A DNA stretch of 64,000 nt from Candidatus Melainabacteria bacterium (GCA_017307165.1 JAFKGK010000008.1:1-64000); one strand, 5' to 3'; positions 51,721 through 61,122 are shown, counted from the first letter of the stretch. The notes: generated by a model not told the origin, from the sequence alone. A program made the numbers and translations.

Positions 51721-51928
51721 AGCGTGCCACCTGCAATTATCGGGGTTTCCTTAGTACTTGGTTTAGTCGATTTTAAGTCTGGACCAAGACTGACAGACCA
51801 CAATACGCAGACCTAAAAGACTTATCGGAGGCATCGTTTGAAATATCGAGCCTGGGGCCTTCTCAAGTGGGCGAGTATTGCAATGCTAGCACGGAAATAT
51901 CTCTTGGTGCATATCTCAAAGACCGATG

Positions 51929-51966
51929 CTAGGGGAATCGCCATAACAATATGGTATTCGCCCTAG
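51929..51966. repeat. Imperfect hairpin downstream of tsaD
   Basis: CTAGGGGAATCGCCATA (51929-51945) and TATGGTATTCGCCCTAG (51950-51966) form a 15-to-16-pair stem with small bulges and an acaa loop. No T-run follows on either strand. The rest of the 297-base gap 51721-52017 shows no gene. Confidence 0.5.
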
Positions 51967-52017
51967 GACCTTGCCGCCTTAGAAACCGCGCAGCAAGCAA
52001 GTTACGATGCTGCAAAG

Positions 52018-52980
52018 CTAGTGCTGACGGGAGTATGCGCCTACCGAAAGAGGCACGGCTTGGCCCGTAAAGTGTGCCGCGGATGCAACCATAATTGCAT
52101 TATCAGTGCAGAGGTCGAGGGTGGGTCTATATAATTTCACGCCTACTTCACGTTCAAAGCGATCTCTCAAATCACGATTAGCCGCTACACCGCCCGCCAG
52201 TACTATCTTTTGGAGCCCAAGATTGCTGACAGCCGCCATGGTCTTGCGATGCAAAGCGCGATTGACGGCATTTTGAAACGAAGCGCAAATATCGGGAATC
52301 GACATATCACCACTAAGGTTATCCACGAGGCGCGACACAGCTGTTTTTAGACCACTAAAACTAAAGTCATAGCCTGGGATAGAGGCCTCGGGCAGGGCAA
52401 ATGCGCTGGGGTTTCCCATAGCGGCTTGTCGATCGACCGCTGGTCCTCCGGGATAACCAAGACCCAATAAACGAGCAACCTTATCGTAAGCCTCGCCACT
52501 GGCGTCATCGAGTGTCTGTCCGAGGATCTCATAATCTTGATAGTTTTTAAAATGCATGATCTGAGTGTGTCCACCTGAGACGACCAGTGCGACAAATGGC
52601 GGCTCTAGATCAGTGCCTACATAATTGGCACACACATGAGCCAATATGTGATCCACTGATATAAGAGGCTTATCGTAGGACCAGGCCAGGCATTTAGCGG
52701 CCGATAGTCCGACGAGCAAAGTCCCGATCAGGCCTGGCCCGACCGTACAGGCCACGGCGTCGATGTCGGCCATGGTCAAACCAGCCTCATCAAAAACTGC
52801 ATCTATCAAAGGGTTGATAGCCTCAAGATGGCGCCTGGCTGCCACCTCGGGTACGACTCCGCCAAATTGCTGGTGGACATCTATCTGAGACACGAGCTTG
52901 GCGCTCAGCAGATTTCTCCCATCCTCGACTAGCGCGCAAGCAGTTTCATCGCAGCTGGTCTCAATTCCAAGGTAGATCAA
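52018..52980 (-). CDS. tsaD: tRNA N6-adenosine threonylcarbamoyltransferase
   Basis: 320 residues; transfers threonylcarbamoyl to A37 of ANN-decoding tRNAs, with TsaB and TsaE. Family motifs: LGIETSCDETACALVEDG at the N-terminus, the metal site HILAHVCANY, LVVSGGHTQI, and the C-terminal GGVAANRDLR. The TTG at 52980 with AGGA eight bases upstream gives the usual N-terminus IYLGIETSC; a TTG at 53001 would add seven residues. Confidence 0.96.
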   Translation of the reverse strand: MIYLGIETSCDETACALVEDGRNLLSAKLVSQIDVHQQFGGVVPEVAARRHLEAINPLIDAVFDEAGLTMADIDAVACTVGPGLIGTLLVGLSAAKCLAWSYDKPLISVDHILAHVCANYVGTDLEPPFVALVVSGGHTQIMHFKNYQDYEILGQTLDDASGEAYDKVARLLGLGYPGGPAVDRQAAMGNPSAFALPEASIPGYDFSFSGLKTAVSRLVDNLSGDMSIPDICASFQNAVNRALHRKTMAAVSNLGLQKIVLAGGVAANRDLRDRFEREVGVKLYRPTLDLCTDNAIMVASAAHFTGQAVPLSVGAYSRQH

Positions 52981-53136
52981 ATCAAAATTTCCTATTGACA
53001 ATCAGAAAAGGCAAGATTAGTATTTTCACACTTAAAGCCCGATATAGTGCCCTTCAGACGGGGTACATCCATATAGGTGCTCTCTTACTAAGATTAGACC
53101 AGAGCTTATCCAGTGCAACCGTCAAAGGGTGGCAAT

Positions 53137-53715
53137 ATGAAGATCATTTATGCACTTTCGCTAGCAATAGGCGCCTTTGTCGTTGCGAGTTCGGCCGCAC
53201 GAGCACAGAGTCTGAGCGACTCATACGCGCCGGCCAATAGCACTTTGACGTTCGGATCCAACGGTCCCCAAGCCTCGCTCAGTACGCCGATCAGTTCGGC
53301 AACGGCTTCCAGCTCTGGGCTTTCCATTGGCACGCAGTCATTTGGTAGCGCTGCTCCCGGTATGAATAGCCTTGGTGCGGGCGGGACCATCGGCCGTACG
53401 AGCTTTAAGACCGATCAAGGTCCTGCTCAGCCCATACAGGTCCAAGCCAACAACCCAAATTTTGGCCTTATGAGCACCCAGACCGGACTGATGGCCAATT
53501 ATTCCGTCGACCAAAATGCCGTCCCCTCAGGACAATTCAACTACGGTTTTAGCACCAACAACCCGCAACGCATGTACGACAGCATGTACGGCTATCAACG
53601 CTATATCAACAATGCCATCGACAATCTCGGCGGCGGCTGGATCACGAGCGGCAGACAGCGCTTGCCCACGGTATCCACTGGATCGGTAGACGCCAGCATC
53701 ACCAATGGCTGGTAG
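53137..53715 (+). CDS. Secreted Ser/Gly/Asn-rich protein 1, unknown
   Basis: 192 residues with a signal peptide (IIYALSLAIGAFVVASSAARA, cleavage before QSLSD). The mature protein is of low complexity, rich in Ser, Gly, Asn, Gln and Thr, with a C-terminal Tyr-rich patch (YDSMYGYQRYINNAIDNLGGGW). No family recognised. First of three consecutive plus-strand genes for secreted proteins of similar character. Confidence 0.72.
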   Translation: MKIIYALSLAIGAFVVASSAARAQSLSDSYAPANSTLTFGSNGPQASLSTPISSATASSSGLSIGTQSFGSAAPGMNSLGAGGTIGRTSFKTDQGPAQPIQVQANNPNFGLMSTQTGLMANYSVDQNAVPSGQFNYGFSTNNPQRMYDSMYGYQRYINNAIDNLGGGWITSGRQRLPTVSTGSVDASITNGW

Positions 53716-53744
53716 CTGACACAGAGCAAAGAGGCACAGATATC

Positions 53745-54338
53745 ATGCGATTTGAGACAGCCATATTAGCCAGCATCCTTGCTATGTCGAGCCTGCCAGC
53801 CTTTGCCCAGGGCTATGACATGAGCACCCTTGTCAATTACGATACGGGCCAGCAAGCTGCCAATACGGGCCAGGCTTATAGTTCACTAGGTGCGCGCGGC
53901 GACAACTACCGTAGCACTTTTCGCTCCGGTCAGGCCGGACGCGACCAAAATTCGGGCCATCTCACTGGTGTCACCAGCACCCAGAGAGGAGGCATTATCC
54001 AAAACCGCGGCTACTCCCATTTGAGCCTGCCATACGTCTCTAGCGGGGGACTCGCTCCTGTTTTTGGCATGGGCCAGCAAGTCATGCAACCGGCAGCCTT
54101 TACTACACCACTCGAAGACAATTACACCACGACCTTCAATGGCGGATCAATCTCAGTAAACGCCGCTACTGGACAGACTTTTACTCGCATCGGCAATTTT
54201 CGCACCGCTACCACTCCAGGTAGCATAAGCACCAATATTGGTGGCGTCAACCTAGGCATCGGTGCCGATGGTGCAGTCATCAACGGTGGCAATCTACTCA
54301 ACGGTACTACCGGAGGCTATGCCACAAGCGGTTTCTGA
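53745..54338 (+). CDS. Secreted Gly/Thr/Asn-rich protein 2, unknown
   Basis: 197 residues; signal peptide (FETAILASILAMSSLPAFA, cleavage before QGYDM). The mature part is Gly/Thr/Asn/Gln rich with patterns that suggest beta strands near the C-terminus (FNGGSISVNAATGQTFTRIG, ISTNIGGVNLGIGADGAV). Twenty-nine bases after gene 1. Could be a surface or matrix protein; function unknown. Confidence 0.72.
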   Translation: MRFETAILASILAMSSLPAFAQGYDMSTLVNYDTGQQAANTGQAYSSLGARGDNYRSTFRSGQAGRDQNSGHLTGVTSTQRGGIIQNRGYSHLSLPYVSSGGLAPVFGMGQQVMQPAAFTTPLEDNYTTTFNGGSISVNAATGQTFTRIGNFRTATTPGSISTNIGGVNLGIGADGAVINGGNLLNGTTGGYATSGF

Positions 54339-54383
54339 TTTATCCAAGCACTTTACTCACAAGCATTTGGCGGCTCAATCCAT

Positions 54384-55151
54384 ATGATCGACTCCAACAA
54401 CAAACCAAAATCCTTAACTGCGTTTGCCATCGCCTTGATCTTTTCTTCTTGCTTTACAGCAGCACCCTCCAATGCACAAGGCATCGATCCAGTTCGCCAG
54501 GCCTTGATGATCCAACAAGCCATGTCAGGCAACAACAATCGCACCAATGCTCGCGGACTGCCTCCTACGCAGCTGGATAGCTTTGTCTACCAAGCCGGCC
54601 CAATGGCAGAGCAGATCTATGGCGGCGACAATTCAGGCCTCTTTCCCTATTTTGGTTTTTCCAAGGGGCATCGCATCGATGCCGGCATAGCAGGGCAAAG
54701 ACGTGCAGGCCTCACCACCGGTCATGGCAGCTTTTTACCGGATGCCTGGGGAGCCGATGAGATCCTGGCCCCTCCCGGTGAATGGAGCACCACAGGCTCC
54801 AATTCGGGACCCTCTATTTCTGCAACCAATTTAGACGCCTATCAACTAGGTTTGATGGCCACATCGCCAGTCTTGCAAGCACTCAATGGCAACAATCAGC
54901 CAAACGTGACAACCAATGTCTCTGGTTCGCAATTGCCGCCGCCTCCTGGCGAGGGCTACGAGCCTGCCTATGTTCATGGGGTATTCCAGGGCTATTACAG
55001 CCCCCAAGAAGTAGCCCTCTCACAGACCGATCTTCCTGCAGCCTTTGAGTCCTTCGTGTATTCGGGACGCTATCTTGGCTCCATGGAAAACGCGCAATAC
55101 ATATTAGAAGTAGAAATGGGACGCCCGCAGGGTGGCCGCCTCGGCAACTAA
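54384..55151 (+). CDS. Secreted protein 3, unknown
   Basis: 255 residues; signal peptide (LTAFAIALIFSSCFTAAPSNA, cleavage before QGIDP). Mature part Gly/Pro/Asn rich, with a repeated local motif DSFVYQAG (about 70) and ESFVYSGRYLG (about 220) and a Pro-rich LPPPPGEGYEPAY. Last of the three secreted genes (45-base gap). No family recognised. Confidence 0.7.
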   Translation: MIDSNNKPKSLTAFAIALIFSSCFTAAPSNAQGIDPVRQALMIQQAMSGNNNRTNARGLPPTQLDSFVYQAGPMAEQIYGGDNSGLFPYFGFSKGHRIDAGIAGQRRAGLTTGHGSFLPDAWGADEILAPPGEWSTTGSNSGPSISATNLDAYQLGLMATSPVLQALNGNNQPNVTTNVSGSQLPPPPGEGYEPAYVHGVFQGYYSPQEVALSQTDLPAAFESFVYSGRYLGSMENAQYILEVEMGRPQGGRLGN

Positions 55152-55217
55152 ACCTCAGGATATAATACTTGGGCTCATTACCGAGCCAGTATTTACCAGT
55201 GGGGGACTAATCCTGAC

Positions 55218-55610
55218 ATGCCCGAGGTTTCTCAAATCCAAGTGATCACCACCGACAATGCCCCGCAGGCGATCGGTCCTTATTCGCAGGCTATCAAGCA
55301 CAACGGATTGGTCTTTGTCTCCGGGCAGATACCGCTTGATCCGGAGACCATGACACTGGTAACAGGTAGTATCAAAGATCAGACACGCCGAGTGCTTAAT
55401 AATCTCAAGGCAATACTCGAGGCAGCGGGTACAAACATGGAGAGAGTACTCAAGGCGACTGTATTTTTAAAGGACATGGCTGATTTTGAAGAAGTAAACC
55501 AGGTTTACTCTGAGTTTTTTAGCCAGCACAAACCTGCCAGAGCCTGCGTACAGGTAGCCAGACTGCCCAAGGATGTAGCAGTCGAAATAGAAGTAGTGGC
55601 AGCAGCATAA
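55218..55610 (+). CDS. ridA: RidA-family enamine/imine deaminase
   Basis: 130 residues. Hydrolyses reactive 2-aminoacrylate and related enamines. Signatures: APQAIGPYSQAIKHNGLVFVSGQIPLD, TRRVLNNLKAILEAAG, and the catalytic-arginine region RACVQVARLPKDVAVEIE. A TATAAT box lies at 55161-55166, and a short GGCTC/GAGCC hairpin lies in the leader. One base before the prepilin peptidase gene. Confidence 0.95.
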   Translation: MPEVSQIQVITTDNAPQAIGPYSQAIKHNGLVFVSGQIPLDPETMTLVTGSIKDQTRRVLNNLKAILEAAGTNMERVLKATVFLKDMADFEEVNQVYSEFFSQHKPARACVQVARLPKDVAVEIEVVAAA

Positions 55611-55611
55611 A

Positions 55612-56163
55612 ATGCATCAACTCACAATCTGCGAATGGGTGGCGATAGGCGCTTGCGTGATCGCCGCGGCGACAGACCTCAAGACGACCAAGATCTACAA
55701 TTGGCTTACCTTCCCTGCGGCTATTTTGGGCTTGATCCTCAATACTGTATTTAGTGGTCTGGATGGAGCCCTCAAGAGCGTCGAAGGCTGGGCACTGGCG
55801 ACTTTTATAATGTGCCTGCCCAAGCCTGCAAAAAAAATGCACTTTGGTGATGTAAAAATGATGGGTGCAGTTGGTGCGCTTTTGGGACCGATCCAGTTTT
55901 TGCTTTGTTTCTTTTATTTTAGCCTCTTGTATGGACTGGTAGCCTGTGTCTTGCTTTTGATGGCAATACCAAGGTCCCAGGTCAAAACTTTGCTGACTGG
56001 CCTGATGTCCGGTATAGATCTGAGCAATAGTTTTGATCTGAGCGACTTTCAAAAGGCGCGAGCCCGCAAAATACCTCTGGGCCCGATGATCCTGGGAGGA
56101 GTAGTGATGGGCATCATGCTCGATAAGGCCACAATGCACTTTATGGGCTTCAACTGGTACTGA
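55612..56163 (+). CDS. A24 prepilin peptidase (single-domain)
   Basis: 183 residues, polytopic membrane aspartic peptidase without the N-terminal methylase domain, as in CpaA/TadV. Catalytic Asp pair: AATDLKTTKIYNWLTF (Asp about 21) and FGDVKMMGAVGALLG (Asp about 81; usual GxGD here is FGD). It would process type IV or Flp prepilins; no pilin gene is in the window. Immediately after ridA, followed by the YkgJ-like gene 13 bases on. Confidence 0.85.
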   Translation: MHQLTICEWVAIGACVIAAATDLKTTKIYNWLTFPAAILGLILNTVFSGLDGALKSVEGWALATFIMCLPKPAKKMHFGDVKMMGAVGALLGPIQFLLCFFYFSLLYGLVACVLLLMAIPRSQVKTLLTGLMSGIDLSNSFDLSDFQKARARKIPLGPMILGGVVMGIMLDKATMHFMGFNWY

Positions 56164-56176
56164 CAGGACATAGCTT

Positions 56177-57556
56177 TTGGATCTGATACTCCCCCAAGAC
56201 ATCAATTATTCGTGCCAGGGCTGCGGCAAATGCTGCAGCGGCTGGTCGGTCGGAATGACAATGGCCGACTATGCCAATGTCAAAGACACCGACTGGCAGA
56301 GCCTACACCCGGCTCTTGCCGGCAAAGCGCTTTTTATAGACAGACAAGCCGAATTTGAAGCGGGGACCAGTCAGTATCCGTTTTTTACCAATCCTACTCA
56401 GGACAATGTCTGTCCTTTCTTGATCGATGATTTGTGCTTTATCCATGGCTTGTTGGGTGCAGATAAAAAGCCTATGGCTTGTCAGATCTTTCCCTATGCA
56501 TTTGCAGAGACCCCTGCCGGAGTCTATGCCGGGGTTTATTACTCGAGCAAGGCTGCAGTGCGCAATATGGGCGTGCCGCTCAGCGAGCAAAAACAGGTTT
56601 TGCAAGATTATCTAGACCTCAGCTACAAATACCATAACGAAAGACATACAAACTTTTCTGTCGATGCGGTAGAGGGTACAAAAAAAACGCCTTTCGATAC
56701 AATCGCACTGACACCGGCATGTCAATTGACCTGGCAAGAGTACAGTCATTTTGAAAACCGCGCTATGCAATTGATCAAAGAGCAATACGTGGATCAAAAG
56801 CCAGAGGGGTATCAGGGCGATATTTTTCGCACCCTGGCCATGCTCTCTGAGCTCGTGCTGATAGCTCGCAATATCAAGACGGCGGGAGCCGACCTGTCAC
56901 AACTAGCCCAATATCAACCGACCAACAAAATCCCTGCGGATACGACCATGAGCTCGGTAGAGCACATGACGCTACGTATGCTCTTTTATCGTTACTACAT
57001 CTATCCTCAAGTCAGAGCAAAAGATGCTAGGCAGGGCAGGCAAAAACGCGCAGACTCTCTCAAATCGCAAAATCTCATGGGCACTCTCATGGCCTTTGGC
57101 AAATTTGCTGGTGGAGGTCTAGATACGATTGTGTCAGGCAAACCCAATATCGAAAACCTAGGCAAAGTAGATCTCGAAAAGGCGATGGATGCACCATTTG
57201 CGGCCATTGATCCTGAGATCACTATACTTTTTCATCGCTGGCTTTACCTCAAGCTCTTTCTCAAGACTTATTTTGGTCCAGCTGCTGCGGGTTTTAGCGT
57301 CCTGTCCGGCATCAACAACATCACCGCAGCGCTGCTTTGCGTAATACTGCATGGCAAGGCCAGCGCAATGGCAGCAGGCAAAAATAGCTTGCTCTTGCCC
57401 CAAGCCTACGAAAATCTCTGGCGGCTCGATCGCGAATTGCTCACTCTTTCACAAATCGCACAACAGGAAAGTCGTATATATAATTCGGGTTTGTCCGCTC
57501 CCAGGTTGTTTAACAAGGGCATCCACGCCCTCGAAAAATCATTCCAAAAACAATAA
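56177..57556 (+). CDS. YkgJ-family cysteine-cluster protein
   Basis: 459 residues, much longer than a bare YkgJ domain (about 100). The N-terminal cluster CQGCGKCCSGW (about 11-21), then CPFLIDDLCFIH and ACQIFPYAF, matches the YkgJ metal-binding pattern, possibly an Fe-S or zinc site. Related FliB-type proteins methylate flagellin lysines, but the link is not certain. The C-terminal 300 residues are helical. TTG start with AGGA eight bases upstream. Same operon as the prepilin peptidase by spacing. Confidence 0.78.
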   Translation: MDLILPQDINYSCQGCGKCCSGWSVGMTMADYANVKDTDWQSLHPALAGKALFIDRQAEFEAGTSQYPFFTNPTQDNVCPFLIDDLCFIHGLLGADKKPMACQIFPYAFAETPAGVYAGVYYSSKAAVRNMGVPLSEQKQVLQDYLDLSYKYHNERHTNFSVDAVEGTKKTPFDTIALTPACQLTWQEYSHFENRAMQLIKEQYVDQKPEGYQGDIFRTLAMLSELVLIARNIKTAGADLSQLAQYQPTNKIPADTTMSSVEHMTLRMLFYRYYIYPQVRAKDARQGRQKRADSLKSQNLMGTLMAFGKFAGGGLDTIVSGKPNIENLGKVDLEKAMDAPFAAIDPEITILFHRWLYLKLFLKTYFGPAAAGFSVLSGINNITAALLCVILHGKASAMAAGKNSLLLPQAYENLWRLDRELLTLSQIAQQESRIYNSGLSAPRLFNKGIHALEKSFQKQ

Positions 57557-57571
57557 ATAAACACGCTATAA

Positions 57572-58318
57572 ATGTGCCGCACTGGTCTAGATAAATACCT
57601 CATTGCTATGGTGATGTTAGTATGCGCGTGCCCGCAAGCCGCAGCCCAGGCTGTCGACTTGACGCCAATCACTCTACCCGCCACCGCCAGTAGCACCAGT
57701 GGCATTCAACATGCCTTTCAATGGTGGACCCCAGTCTATCTGGACGTGCCCATGGGCAAAAATCCTAAAAATAGAGCCTATTTTGAAGCCAATCCACGCC
57801 TGGGAGACAGTCTCAATGGCATGGGTCAATTGATCCTGCGTACGGCTGTCGGCAGGCGCTTTCGCTACAATACATCCGTTTACGCGGGTTATGCATTCAA
57901 TAAGACTTTTCAACCGAGCAGCGTCTACGAAAACCGCGTCTTTCAACAATTTGGTCACAATCACAAACTTGGCAAAAGATTATTGATCAACCACCGATTC
58001 AGGCTAGAAGAAAGATTTATCCAGGGCCTGGACGGCAATTGCAGTATCCGCGGACGTTACTTTCTCAGAGCCGCGCTGCCTATCACAAAAAACTACTATG
58101 TTGCGAGCTTCGACGAGCTTTTCGTCAATTTCAATTCACTCGATGGCGGCCCCCAGGCTGGCATCGACCAAAACAGATATTTTGCAGGGATCGGTCGTCG
58201 CATAGGCGAAAAGGTCAATGTCGAATGTGGCTATCAGTTGCAATATGTCAATCGATCGGATCAAGCCGATGATAGAGCAGGACACGTCCTCATGACTCAG
58301 ATGTCGATCATGCTCTAG
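57572..58318 (+). CDS. DUF2490 outer-membrane protein
   Basis: 248 residues: signal peptide (YLIAMVMLVCACPQAAA) then a beta-barrel-like protein with the DUF2490 pattern, including WTPVYLDVPMGKNPKNRAY, YNTSVYAGYAFNKTF, the RLEERF motif after LLINHRF, and a C-terminal beta strand ending MTQMSIML. Fifteen bases after the YkgJ gene. Suggests an outer membrane. Function of the family unknown. Confidence 0.88.
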   Translation: MCRTGLDKYLIAMVMLVCACPQAAAQAVDLTPITLPATASSTSGIQHAFQWWTPVYLDVPMGKNPKNRAYFEANPRLGDSLNGMGQLILRTAVGRRFRYNTSVYAGYAFNKTFQPSSVYENRVFQQFGHNHKLGKRLLINHRFRLEERFIQGLDGNCSIRGRYFLRAALPITKNYYVASFDELFVNFNSLDGGPQAGIDQNRYFAGIGRRIGEKVNVECGYQLQYVNRSDQADDRAGHVLMTQMSIML

Positions 58319-58345
58319 CTGCGGAGGCGGCCGCCAACCAAGTAA

Positions 58346-59221
58346 TCATCTGAAGGCAGATGTCACGGGCTTACCGTCAAAGTGCTCTGGCACAGGCACT
58401 CCCAGCAACCAGAGGGCTGTGGCAGAGGTATCGTATGTGGTGACAGGCGCGATGATCTTTTCCCCTTTCTTGACTCCCTTACCCCAGGCAATCCAGGGTA
58501 TATTCATGTCTTCTGGGCTGTCAGTGCCGTGAGTACGGTCATGACCGCCGTGATCGGCAGTGAGAATGACCACGCTACTATCAGCTATACCAGCCTTGTC
58601 GATTGCATTCATGACTACGCCGAGAGCTGCGTCCTCGTCTGCAAATGCTTTTTTTTGTTGCTCTGAGCCCCAGCCATATTGATGCCCGGCGCCATCCGAA
58701 TCAGCAAAATGGATAAAGCAGAGATTGGGCTTTTTATCCACGATATAGCTGGCGGCGATACTAGCTACGGTGCCACATTCATAGGCCGGGTAGCTAAAAC
58801 GGCTCAGACTCTGAGCTCTGTAGAGATGGATAAACTTTGGCTTGCCGACAAACATTGCTGTACTGAGCTTTTCTTTATATGCCACCTGAAAGACCGTCGG
58901 TACCTGCACGATGCCCTTGTCCGGCTCCCATTCATTCCACAATATCTTATGCTTGGCAGGGCTAACCCCGGTGAGCATTGATGTGTGGGAAACGAGGGTG
59001 ATGCTCGGCATTATTGTATTGGCGACCCAGGTCGTAGCACCTTCTCCGGCCAATTTCATAAAGTTAGGCATATGGCTCTGCTTGATTACGGCTGGTTTGC
59101 CTCCATCAAAGCTGATGATAAAAACATGATCAGCTCGCCGTTCGGCCTGAGCCGGATCAATTGCGACTGTCAAAAAGACAAGCGCTACCGCAAATACGAC
59201 CGACAAAAACTTTTTATGCAC
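58346..59221 (-). CDS. Secreted alkaline-phosphatase-superfamily phosphodiesterase
   Basis: 291 residues: signal peptide (FLSVVFAVALVFLTVAI, cleavage after AQA) then a type I phosphodiesterase/nucleotide pyrophosphatase fold. Metal-site motifs: IISFDGGKPAVI, the nucleophile region PSITLVSHTSMLTG, HFADSDGAGHQYGW and TADHGGHDRTHG. Predicted to hydrolyse phosphodiesters outside the cytoplasm. Divergent from the photolyase gene. Substrate unknown. Confidence 0.9.
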   Translation of the reverse strand: MHKKFLSVVFAVALVFLTVAIDPAQAERRADHVFIISFDGGKPAVIKQSHMPNFMKLAGEGATTWVANTIMPSITLVSHTSMLTGVSPAKHKILWNEWEPDKGIVQVPTVFQVAYKEKLSTAMFVGKPKFIHLYRAQSLSRFSYPAYECGTVASIAASYIVDKKPNLCFIHFADSDGAGHQYGWGSEQQKKAFADEDAALGVVMNAIDKAGIADSSVVILTADHGGHDRTHGTDSPEDMNIPWIAWGKGVKKGEKIIAPVTTYDTSATALWLLGVPVPEHFDGKPVTSAFR

Positions 59222-59337
59222 GAGACACCGTCAAACGTAGTAACTGCGGTATTTTACACCAAACCTCAAACCCCGAATCACAATATGTTCACACGTTGTT
59301 CGTCAAAGTTTTTTATTTTAAAAACGGAGGCATCCCT

Positions 59338-61122
59338 ATGACTGCCAGGTTTCACACTCTTAGACAACTGCAGCAAAGCCTGCCTCATCACTTGGCAGAA
59401 CGGGTGATCGGCGCGGACTCGCAAGTGAGCGACCCAGATAGCCCGCAAATACAGGATGCACCATATGTCCTTTATTTTATGCGGCTCGCGCAACGCCTTG
59501 ACGAAAACCCCGCCTTAGACACGGCACTCTTGTACGCGGCCAGACTGGGCTTGCCTCTCGTCATATTTCAACAATTACTCCAAGACTATCCGCATGCTTG
59601 TACACGCAAGAGCATTTTTCAGATCGAAAATGCCGTTCAATTGCATCGGCATCTGGCTGAAACTCGTTATGCCGGCCTCGATATCCAGTATTTGCTGCAT
59701 GTGGAGCGCCTTGGCTCAATCGGGTCGCCACTAATGCAATTGGCACTATCTTCAGCTTGTACCATCACCGATTATGTGCCTTTGGAGTATTATCGTGAGC
59801 AGGTCGCAAGTCTACAGAGCAATGGCATAAATCTTACTCAAATAGACGCATCCTGCCTTTTTCCACAAAGCCTCACCAAGCATTTTTATGATCGGGCCTT
59901 TGAGTTTCGCAAGGCGATATTTGATGAGCAGATGCGTCGTGCGCCGGAGCCCTGGCCCGATGCATTTGAGCTCGCCAGGCAGATCAAAGCAAAAAACGCA
60001 GTTGACACCACCGGTAATACCTCCACACAGCTAGACAATGCCAGTCGCGCTGTAGATGCATGCCTCAAAAAATGCAATATCGATCCTGTTGATCTCGATC
60101 GCCTCGACATCAAAGGGCTGCTCCTCACTTGCAGCAACATCGATCATCGCGTCGGTCCAGTGCTGGCGACACGAGGCGGGATTGATAATGCACTCGTCAG
60201 GTGGATGCATTTTTTAAAAGAAAAAATTGGGAATTATGCGCTCAATCGTAACGATCCGATGACTTACAATGTCAGCCGCATGTCTCCATATCTGCATTTT
60301 GGTCAGATCTCTCCATTTAAGATGATTAGAGAAGCCCTGCAGGAGGGCAGCGAAGGCGCACACAAATTTGTCGATGAGATGCTCATTTGGCGCGAAGTAT
60401 CGTTTAATTTTTGCCACCACAATCTAGATTATCGCTCTTACAAATGCCTGCCACAATGGGCGCGAGAGTCTCTGGATGAGCACCGCAAGGATGTACGCCC
60501 TAAGTTGTACGAATCACAAGAACTATATAGAGGCTTGACCTCTGATAATTTTTGGAATCTCTGTCAGCGAGCCATGCTTTATGCCGGTGAGTTGCACAAT
60601 AATGTGCGCATGACCTGGGGCAAAGCCTTTGTCCCATGGACTATCGATCCCGAAACAGCCATGTCACAACTTGAGTTTTTGAACAATCGGCTCTGCCTGG
60701 ATGGGCATGATCCGGCATCTTATGGCGGATTATGGTGGTGTCTCGGTCTATTTGATCGAGCCTGGCATCCCGATCGACCGGTGCTCGGCAGGACGAGACC
60801 AAGGCCGACGAGCGAGCATATGCACAGGTTGAGTCTGGACGATCTAGCGCAATACCTGGAGAGATTGAGCCCTCAAACCAAAATCGAGGTAGTGGTGGCA
60901 TCAGCTGGCAAGAGCGCCAGCAATAATGCACTCCAGGAAGTGGCCGATATCTTGAAGGACAATGGTTACAAGGTCTTGAGGCGAGATGTTGGGTCTGTGG
61001 ATGTTTCCTTGCCCAAAGGCGGTATCCACTATGTAGGCCAAAATATTATCGATCGCCTTGGGGGTGCGCAACTGGCGGCTTCTTCAGTCATGATCGATTG
61101 TTACCTAGAAAGTAAAAACTAG
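59338..61122 (+). CDS. Class II photolyase-like flavoprotein with C-terminal extension
   Basis: 594 residues, against about 450-480 for class II CPD photolyases. The FAD-binding region contains SRMSPYLHFGQIS (313-325), LIWREVSFNFCHHN, NNVRMTWGKAF (421-431) and DGHDPASYGGLWWCLG with FDRAWHPDRPVLGRTR (455-487), all class II features. Residues about 500-594 are an added alpha/beta domain (IEVVVASAGKSASNN, VSLPKGGIHYVGQNI) of unknown type. ATG at 59338 with CGGAGG seven bases upstream is clear. It should repair UV dimers by light; the added domain is unexplained. Confidence 0.88.
   Translation: MTARFHTLRQLQQSLPHHLAERVIGADSQVSDPDSPQIQDAPYVLYFMRLAQRLDENPALDTALLYAARLGLPLVIFQQLLQDYPHACTRKSIFQIENAVQLHRHLAETRYAGLDIQYLLHVERLGSIGSPLMQLALSSACTITDYVPLEYYREQVASLQSNGINLTQIDASCLFPQSLTKHFYDRAFEFRKAIFDEQMRRAPEPWPDAFELARQIKAKNAVDTTGNTSTQLDNASRAVDACLKKCNIDPVDLDRLDIKGLLLTCSNIDHRVGPVLATRGGIDNALVRWMHFLKEKIGNYALNRNDPMTYNVSRMSPYLHFGQISPFKMIREALQEGSEGAHKFVDEMLIWREVSFNFCHHNLDYRSYKCLPQWARESLDEHRKDVRPKLYESQELYRGLTSDNFWNLCQRAMLYAGELHNNVRMTWGKAFVPWTIDPETAMSQLEFLNNRLCLDGHDPASYGGLWWCLGLFDRAWHPDRPVLGRTRPRPTSEHMHRLSLDDLAQYLERLSPQTKIEVVVASAGKSASNNALQEVADILKDNGYKVLRRDVGSVDVSLPKGGIHYVGQNIIDRLGGAQLAASSVMIDCYLESKN

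Noticed and set aside
55519..56205. A 228-codon minus-strand frame opposite the prepilin peptidase
   Set aside because: It is antisense to ridA and a membrane peptidase with catalytic Asp motifs; Gln/His-rich translation is artefactual.
59161..59337. Upstream in-frame start for the photolyase
   Set aside because: CGGAGG directly before the ATG at 59338 and the divergent phosphodiesterase start in the added region argue against it.
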